Shown: one piece after another, positions 56,377-64,000 of the stretch
Numbering within the stretch: the first letter of the stretch is position 1
How the letters are laid out: each line of letters opens with the position of its first letter
Program-made: the position numbers and the translations under genes
The notes under the pieces: generated by a model
The model's database searches: none
What the model was told of the DNA's origin: nothing
The model's input: the letters and a program-made list of their open reading frames with translations, nothing else
DNA from: Lycium barbarum
Taxonomy: Eukaryota > Streptophyta > Magnoliopsida > Solanales > Solanaceae
Length of the DNA stretch: 64,000 bases
Direction: 5' to 3'
Assembly (NCBI RefSeq): GCF_019175385.1
Contig: NC_083341.1
Span: 93,894,321 to 93,958,320, forward strand

Positions 56377-58579
56377 TGTCACACCCCGAACCATGGCCTG
56401 GGCATAACACGGCACTCGGTGCCTGACTGCATGTGACCGACCGAACCACATGGCTTGCGGAATAATCATGAGGCATACATGAGGGAGTATAACATGAATG
56501 CATGATGAACCTTTATAAACTTAACGATTCATATTACTTAATAGAAAAATACTTGTTTAATCATGAGTGTGGAAATAATATACATGAGCCAAAATAGCTA
56601 ACCGACTCTAAAAGTCTAACATGACACTTGTCTAGTCTATGAAACCTCTAATATGAGTCTAAACATGAAAACATACTTGCTGGGACAAAGCCCCCAGCAT
56701 ACCTTTAGATGCAAAACTAAATAAGGAAAAACAATGTCAAACCCCGGATGAGATGAGGCTCACTAATAAGCTGGTACGTGTAGATCCTAATGAGCAAAGG
56801 CGTCGTCCTATAAATCAGTACTTGCATCGTGAAATGCAGGCCCCCCAATGAAATAAAAGGGGACGTCAGTACTTTGAATGTACTGGTAAGAAAACACATG
56901 AGAGAAATAAGCAGGCACATAATATATAGACATGAAACTGAACATGAATGCTGAAACTGAATACTAAAACTGAACATGAACATGAGTACTGTAAGCATGA
57001 AATAATCTATAACTAAGGTGAAAACATGATAATAATTGTAATACCGACATGAACCACCACGGGGAGAAACGTGGAGTCTGATCTTGGCCCGATCAGCTAA
57101 GCTATCTTGTACCTTGCCAGGGTATGAGACATGAACATGACATGAATGCATCCAAAATCCCTCAATGGGGAAAACATGAAGGAATCGTCCTAACTGGGCG
57201 GAGCGATCCTTATCCTACGTTGGCATACGTAATTTCATTCTATCTGAGCCTTCTCGGTATTAATACAACTCCCGAACATGAAAGACAAATGAAGACATGG
57301 TTTTCTGATTCTTAACATGAACATGGATACATGAATACATGACAATAAATACATATATAAATATATATACAAGCTTTTCATGGAAATAAGCACAATATCT
57401 CATATCTTGTGTTATAGATCCCGTGAGATACAAGTCATGGGTTTTCATAGATTACAGACTGAGTCTCAATCACCAAAACAGTAAATTAAGACTAATTAAA
57501 CAGGATTGCAACTGACAATATAATATTTAAATCATGGTTCAAGTGTCTAGGGTTTATCATGAATATACCTAGAATCCTAAAACCTGGGGTGTAATCATGG
57601 AATACTGAAACATGGGGAAGAACAAGGATGTTTCGACATGTGGATAGCGTCTACATACCTTAATCGCTCCAAAACGTGAAGAAAATTCTAAATCTTTGAA
57701 GAAGAATTCCAAAAGCTTTGAATTTGGAAACCTTGAGAGGATTTTCACTGATTTTTGTAGCTACTATTCGTGGCTCAAAGGGTACTACTACAGACCTCCA
57801 AATCCAATCTTCAACATTCATATTTTATACTTATGTGTTATGAACACTCCGCTAAAATTTGGGCTCTATCCAACGGTTAGATTATCGGGACACACCAAAC
57901 TAATATGGCTGGTCGGAATGAAACTCAACAAAAAAATACAAGAGTTTTCTCCAACTTTTTACAACTCTTTATTTTATAGGGTAACGGGATGGATGGATTT
58001 ATTCTAGTCTTGATAAATGATAAATCTTGTAGAATACCAAGGTTCTTGATTAAAATATTTACCTTGGAGGAAACCTTAGGAAACTAGATCGCCAAACCAA
58101 ATTCTTGAAGGTTTCTTGATTTTTCTTGATTGCAAAAATGAGTTTCTTGAAAGATGGAAGTGTCTAGGTTCTTTAGGGATGGAGGTAGAGAGAAAAAGAA
58201 TAGTCTCTTAGGGTATATAATAGTGTTATGGACGTTTTTGCTTCATAAAATAATAAAATAGGGAGTCCCAATTTGAGTAGGAAAAGGCTAAAAAACGTAA
58301 CCCAAAATCTGAAATTCTGCTCTAACTAGCGTTAGTAAAATAGGAATAACCCTTAGCACAGAGCTCTGTTTGAGCTTAACAAGATACCGTTGGAAATCTA
58401 TTCCAGAGGGCTACAACTTTCATGTTTTACGTTTTCTCAAATTATCAATTAATCAAGGATTTACGGGTGCCCGAAGTAGGCTGGTCAACCACTTTAGTAA
58501 TACGTACAAACTTTCAAATTTTTTGCTAAAACTCTAACGTTACGAGTCTAACATGAGTTCTGAGATACGAGTTATTACA
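56377..58579 (-). repeat. Element E 5' LTR
   Basis: tgtcacaccccgaacc to cgagttattaca, 2203 bp, collinear with 42296-44504. Donor-like acatacct at 57653-57660 and triple stem-loop at 56822-56885. Confidence 0.88.
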
Positions 58580-58584
58580 TCCGA

Positions 58585-59553
58585 TGTGGTTTTTCCTAGC
58601 TATTCGGGAGGAAGGATAGCTATCGAGGGTAACTAACCCCGATGTGGTGCTTCTATGGTGTTTTAAGGAACCTAAAGTGGTCGTCCCTTCATGTTATTGA
58701 TGTGGCCTGTATTGGCATGATTGTGATTAATCGTGGGTGATTTGATGATTATCTTAAGTTCATAAATTGAAGACTTAATCTTGATAAATTGCTTAATGGA
58801 TTGAAAGTGATTTACTTCTCTCTTAATTATTTCTTTGAGTTTGATGAACTATTTTATTTCTGGATTTTGAACTGTTTTGAAAGAACACAAGGTAACGACA
58901 ATGACTTATTCATTCAAAGTGATTACTTCTTTATGAGTAGTTTATACTAGATATTCACGAGATGTTATCATGTGTTCTAAGCTGTTACTCAATACTGTTT
59001 CAATTATACTTATTACTCATATATTTTGCTATTAATTATTATCCCGGAGACACTCATTGAGTACCCAGTACTCATGCATACCATTCTAATGGTATGTTAG
59101 GTAACGAAAAAGAGCAGGTTCGTAGTACGCGTATAGAGTAGGAGAACTTGCTACTTTCCAGACTTATTGGTGAGCCCACACCCTTGTTTTTAGGACACCC
59201 CTATTTACGTAGCTTTATTGTTTTAATTTCCGCGTTGCGTCCTAAAGTTAGATACTCATTTGTTTATCTTAGAAGCTTCCTAGATAGTTGTCAGATTGTG
59301 GGTTGATGTTGAAAGTCTCATATGACTTATTGAGGCATTTTCCACGTTTATAACTATTTATTTATATTAGACTTCAGTTGGTTTTACTTCATAATTGTGA
59401 GCACAATTTTATTTAGTTATTTATAACTTATTTAATTAGATAATTAAAGATTATTAAAAAGGGACTTGATGTTTAATGATTTATAAGGTGCTTCCGGTGT
59501 TGTTCATAGCATCGGATGCATGTTATGTCTAGGGTCGGGTTTGGGGCTTGACA
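58585..59553 (+). repeat. Element F 5' LTR, right part
   Basis: It continues the minisatellite unit broken at 42290 and ends ggggcttgaca. The inverse of this part is found in LTR H (39330-39766 and 40608-40729). A perfect hairpin ataccatt-cta-atggtat lies near 59078-59096. Confidence 0.82.
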
Positions 59554-59557
59554 AGCT

Positions 59558-59569
59558 TAGTATCAGAGC
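59558..59569 (+). other. Primer-binding site of element F (variant)
   Basis: TAGTATCAGAGC, differing from the usual site by G to A at the second position. Confidence 0.85.
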
Positions 59570-62500
59570 CTAGGTTTAGAAGTGTCCTAGGAATATCTGT
59601 GGAGCTGTGTCTAGTGGAGTCTTCTTCATGCAGACTAGATACTTGTATGGATGTATGACTACCAGGACATTATAGGTGTTTCTTACTCTCTTGATTCAAG
59701 GTTATGTTGTAGAGCTTGAATTTCTCTTTAGGATCATTCTAACGTATTCGTTACTCGTACCTCATGAAAATGACTTTAACTCATGCTGCAGTTGCTAACC
59801 ATGTGAACAATGGTGATATGGAGCACATATTGGTTGTATTGTATAGTGTGATGGATGGTATGAAGTCGCTTGGAATTCAATAGTAGGTGTATATATATGG
59901 TGACCGCAGGGTGTGATTTTTGATATTTTGAGACAGGTATAAAATGACATAGTCTTGATTACAGGGGAAATTCTGCCAAATTCTTGTTAGGCTTAATGGA
60001 ATTTTTAAGATGGATAGGTTTCCTAATGCGATAGACACAACTTAAGTTAAAAAAAAATGAGCTAGTGATGAATCGAAGTATGTAGTTGAGTGTCTGTTGA
60101 TTTGTTAGGTGGAGAATGGGTCAATCATATCTTTAGGTATTAACAAATGGGTAATGAGATTTGGAGATATTTCATATTAACCAGTAGTGAGAAGGTATTA
60201 AAGCTTATATTCTTTCCTTGTTGGCTTACTTTATAGTAGCTACCTTTTGGGAATTTAATATTATTTTATGTTACTTATCAAATGAGAACCATAGAAGTTA
60301 TTAGTAGTAAGCTTTTCTAGGTTTCCATTTTTGCGACCAACTCAAAAACTTGGCGCAATATTCTATTTTGGATGTTGCTCATAATGTGAGACTAGTGGTA
60401 GTGGTTACTTACGTAAAGTAATTGTTTATTTGAATGTGTGGTGAGACTTTGCTTATGCTATAGTTAATTTTTATTAGAAAATTATTAAAGCGTTGTAAAG
60501 AAGTTACGAGACTTAATATATTCAAAACTAAGATGAAATATTATGATGGTCTATTATTGTAGTATTGGACGTAAAGAAAATCAAGTATAAAGCATGAGCA
60601 AGAGGAAAAAGTAGCCAGAAATTGAAAGTTATAGGCTATACTTTTAGAATTTTGGAAAGAAGACTCTATAAATTATGTTGGGCTATGAATTTAATTTGGG
60701 GGATGATACGTAATGAAAGAATAAGAAATAATGTGACCTTGAAAAGAGAGTGTGCTTTTAGGCTACATCCTTTGAGCTTTTGTTCTTGTTTCTTTGTTTG
60801 TTCTGTTGTGGTGTTTTAAAGTTTAGGATATAAGGTTCGAGCTTTAATATATATATATAAATTTATTGGTGAGACTAAATTAGGGACAGTCATAGGCGTA
60901 TTTCTAGATTGTGCTATGATGCTACGGTGCTCTCTACGGGTTTAAGTGGAAGGATCTATATATTATTAGGGCTTTGAGACATACTTAAGATGTGATATGT
61001 TTAGAGTACTGGAGCTTAGGATGAAGGGAAATTTGAGGGTGTCTCGTAGTGTATTGAGAACTATTGTACATTAAGGCTATATTCTTATTGGGTTAAAAGA
61101 TGTGTGCTATTTTGATGTTTGGTGGAAGAACTATATTTTAGGCTTGAAACCCAAAACAACCGCTTGTGGAAGAATGATTTAAGGAGATGATGCAGTTTTC
61201 TTTAGGATTTAATTTGTTATCCTAGGTTTTGATATAAAGAATTCTGATTTGAGGCTGTAATTAGATGGACCTGTTTTATTGAGAGAAATTACTTTTATCA
61301 TGGACTTTCAATGGACTAATGTTTCTTCGATTTTACTTTAACAACTATAATTCTGTATAGCTCAAAAGGATTTGTGTTGCTGGTCATGTTTGATACTAAA
61401 TGTTAGGCCGGAACTTTAAATAATCACCTTGGTGGAAGAATGATGGTATGTGAGTTTTAGATGAATACGTGAATGAAGGTTAAGGCATTAGATAAAGATG
61501 AAACCTTAAGAATTACAAAAGTAAGATGGTGTGCCCAGGGAGGTATATTGTTACAAAACAAGATACTAAGCTTACTTACTATGAGAGGTTAAATTAGTGT
61601 TTAGGAGTGGTAATAACTGGGAAACACTTAGTATATTCTTATGGTGTTCTTAAGAGTTGAGTTAGGATGTGATAGAACTAAGATTAAATAAATTATCGCA
61701 ACTTAAGAGTGACGATAATGTTGCAGGTAATTCATAAATTCGAGAACCAGGCTTACTTTGTATTATGAATATGAGGGTATTTAGTTTAAGGCCGAACAAT
61801 TATGCAACAAAGATTGTATTTGTTGGAGGTAGGCATAAATTTCTCTAAGACACCACATGAGAAATTATAAATGCGCGAATAATACTTACATATATATTTA
61901 CTATGTCTAGGAGGTAATGTTGTTTTGGCTATGACTAGTGAGATTATGGTTGACTAAAAGAGATTAGAGAACAACGCCTTAAGGGAAAGATGCCATAACT
62001 TAGCTAGCCTTAAAGAGTAGGTCATCGGAGTTATAAGAGTCTTCAAAGAATCCAATGTTCAAGAGCTAGGGGAGCTACCCCAGGTTAGTTCAAAATTTAT
62101 GCGATTTAAAAGGCCTATGATATGAGGAATATAGTAGTACAATACCTACATAGAGTTGTGATGAGATTAAGAATGATGTGAGAGGTGGTATAGTGATAAG
62201 AATGAAAGATATGATGTTAGACGAAGTTAAGATCTGAATGAGCCACCTCAGATAAAGAAAAAAGAATATATGAATAGTTAGTACTCCCTCTTATTGGCAA
62301 CTATAGGTATGTTTGTTCTTTCCAAATTTAATGAGAATGGGAAGTAATGTAAGTTAGTCTTGAATCATGTGTTGTTGAATTAGCATCTTTGCCGGATTGT
62401 ATTGTTTAGATTGATATATTGTGCGCCTCCTTGTGAAAGCATATACGTGTTAAACCTCTTGGTTATCTAACTCTTGGGAAAGTGAGCTAAAGGTAGAAAC

Positions 62501-62660
62501 CTCTTTACATCGTGTTGAGACTTGAGTTTTCTAGTTGTTATAATTCCGGTGAGGACTATGTTGTCCTTATTTGAGGTTTTAGTTGTATTTTCATCTTTCC
62601 GGGGTCATTTAGTGCAAAGGAAGTTCAACTTTATGGTTTGGCTCTTAGTGAGGCAGCTGA
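59570..62660 (+). other. Element F interior, decayed
   Basis: Leader words (tctagtggagtcttc, accaggacatta) are recognisable. Beyond about 59800 no frame is kept; scattered matches to a gag gene are possible but I cannot support them. Confidence 0.45.
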
Positions 62661-63140
62661 AGCCTCAGACGCTGTGGTCACATATATTCTAACTATTCAT
62701 TCTCTTGGGGCTTATTCGCTGATTGATCTGGGTCCGAATCCTTCTTGTGTGACTCCATACGTAGTCCTTGAATTTTGGTGTGGAACCTGAATGATTGTTA
62801 GGAATCTTTTTATGTGAATACCCCTGCTGGTGTTCCCGTTATTTCTTCTAGAGTCCATAGAGATTGTGTAGTTGTAGTTAAGGGTCGTGAGACTACTGTT
62901 GATTATTTGAATTAAAAATGGTGAACTTTGATGTGATTATGGGGATAAAATGGCATTCCAAGTGTTATGAAACTCTAGATTGGCAATCAAAATAGTCAGG
63001 CTTGAATTTCCTGATGAACCCGTTATACAGTGGAGGAATGATATTGTCAAAACCTTGAGGTAGACTTACTTCGTATCTTAAGACTCACCAAATGAACTCG
63101 AAGAGGGTGTATTTACCATCTAGTTGTTGTCAATGATACT
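62661..63140 (+). pseudogene. Decayed gypsy protease region of element F
   Basis: With several frame changes the plus strand reads EASDAVVTYILTIHSLGAYS, then LIDLGPNPSCVTPYVV (active-site motif changed from the usual LIDPGST), NTPAGVPVISSRVHRDCVVV, FDVIMGIKWHSKCY, then RLEFPDEPVIQW and a linker piece. The order equals that in element C (25218-25900), which identifies it. Stops follow WCGT and DYLN. Reverse transcriptase to integrase are deleted; the 3' LTR follows within 310 bp. Confidence 0.7.
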
Positions 63141-63433
63141 CAGACCGTAATACCTCACTTATTCCCTATTGCAGGTATGTGTTGAACCTTTCAATTATTT
63201 AATTCCTACGAAAGTTTAGATTAGAGGTATAAAACCCTCACTCTCGTGTTTAGGCTTGAATGATCTAGTTATGGGAATTCCTATGAGGACCATATCATTA
63301 TTATTGGGTTGTTAGTTGATATTTGGTCTTTGGGGAATAGCTCATTTTGTAAAGGAACTCTAGCAAACTTTTGAAGACTTGAGGTTTAGTGAAAATCTTA
63401 GGTCATGACTCTCATTCGAGGACGAATGATCCT

Positions 63434-63446
63434 GAGAGGAGGATAA
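63434..63446 (+). other. Polypurine tract of element F
   Basis: gagaggaggataa before the LTR start; the word ttcgaggacgaatga precedes it. Confidence 0.85.
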
Positions 63447-64000
63447 TGTAAAACTCCGTAAATTCGGATTAGGTGTGAATGTGTTAAAGGAGAGTTAATG
63501 TGACATTTTAGACATATGAAGTCCTATCGAGATGAGTTTAGGTGAAAATAGTTGTTTTAAGATCAACACGAATAGTGGGTGCGTAAGATTGCGACCTCGC
63601 AAACTCACTTCGCAATTCAGGCCGATTTTCCAATGTTTCTGGTTTGCGTATGCGACCAGAATGTGGCTGCAAACTCAGAATGCGACCACATAGGCTACAT
63701 AGCATTCCCAACTGCGCATCTACATCCTTCAAATGTACATCCTTCAAATCGAATCGGCTAACCTTTTGGCTTAAAAAGGTCACTTGCATGATTAGGACGC
63801 GGTATGTATTGTTTATGTGCTACATGCTATGAAATATGCGTTTTTATGCCTATTTGATGTATGTGCTTAGATATATATGTTTTTCCTGGAACATGAACGG
63901 TCCATTATTCGGTTCCAAAATCTTAGAATGTCATTAGGCACACAAATCCCCAAAGTTGAACTTTTTCAAAGTCCATCTAAAATCACCCGAGCTCTAAAAA
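63447..64000 (+). repeat. Element F 3' LTR (partial, cut by window end)
   Basis: It matches 40730 onward. The array at 63591-63710 keeps clearer gcgacc/tgcga words than the 5' copy. Confidence 0.88.

Larger units (their letters stand above)
42291..58584 (-). mobile_element. Element E: minus-strand non-autonomous LTR retrotransposon
   Basis: 42296 to 58579, with LTRs of 2209 and 2203 bp, a primer site near the 5' LTR (56361-56376) and a purine tract at the 3' LTR (44505-44520). With D removed the interior is about 3.6 kb and lacks recognisable gag-pol. The flanks CCTGA and TCCGA are similar but not identical; the duplication may have mutated within the minisatellite target. The LTRs look roughly 90% identical, so E is older than D. 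Confidence 0.87.
40730..64000 (+). mobile_element. Element F: plus-strand gypsy-type LTR element, runs off the window
   Basis: The 5' LTR starts tgtaacacttcg at 40730 and, after the nested E element, ends ggggcttgaca at 59553. A TAGTATCAGAGC primer site follows (59558-59569). The interior (3.9 kb) keeps only a decayed protease region. A purine tract (63434-63446) precedes the 3' LTR start tgtaaaactccg at 63447. Net LTR length is about 2.5 kb, so the element should end about 2 kb beyond the window. Confidence 0.85.

Overview
This window is plant nuclear DNA that consists almost entirely of transposable elements. I find no intact host gene, tRNA, rRNA or CRISPR array. The long-terminal-repeat (LTR) families, the TGGTATCAGAGC-type primer-binding sites, the purine tract after a 'TTCGAGGACGAATG' word, and a gag-protease remnant of Ty3/gypsy chromovirus (Tekay/Del-like) type together suggest a repeat-rich asterid, most likely Solanaceae. 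The species call is inference from recalled family features and cannot be proven here.

Layout. 1-395 is the 3' part of an old LTR. 598-1620 holds a Mutator-like fold-back element with a 9-bp target-site duplication (TSD). 1621-7358 is AT-rich unassigned DNA with small tandem repeats. Element A (+ strand, about 7359-35781) has an LTR at each end. Its 5' LTR is split by two solo LTRs (S1, TSD TGGTC; S2, TSD CTTAT). Its 3' LTR is split by a third solo LTR (S3, TSD GTTAA). Its interior carries a broken antisense gene, cut in two by element B (minus strand, TSD TTGGC). B's 5' LTR contains a truncated gypsy element C with gag zinc knuckle and protease. 35782-38840 holds another LTR with its leader (G) and a truncated hAT-like end.

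The right half is a nest five levels deep. A gypsy RNase H relic (38841-39329) was hit by LTR H (minus). H was hit by a poly(A) retroposon J and by element F (+, 40730 to past the window end). F's 5' LTR was hit by element E (minus), and E's interior by element D (+, TSD ATTAC). D's two LTRs look nearly identical and E's are more diverged, which agrees with the order of nesting.

None of the elements is autonomous as seen: A, B, D, E and F lack an intact gag-pol. The most interesting signal is shared architecture across LTR families whose sequences otherwise differ: (i) a family-specific cluster of short quasi-palindromic words 20-45 bp upstream of a TATA-like box; (ii) splice-donor-like AGGTATGT/AGGTAAGT sites near +230-290 and near +600 from that box in most families; (iii) a module of three consecutive stem-loops in the 3' part of the LTR whose stems change in a compensatory way between families. 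All coordinates and repeat boundaries were read by eye.
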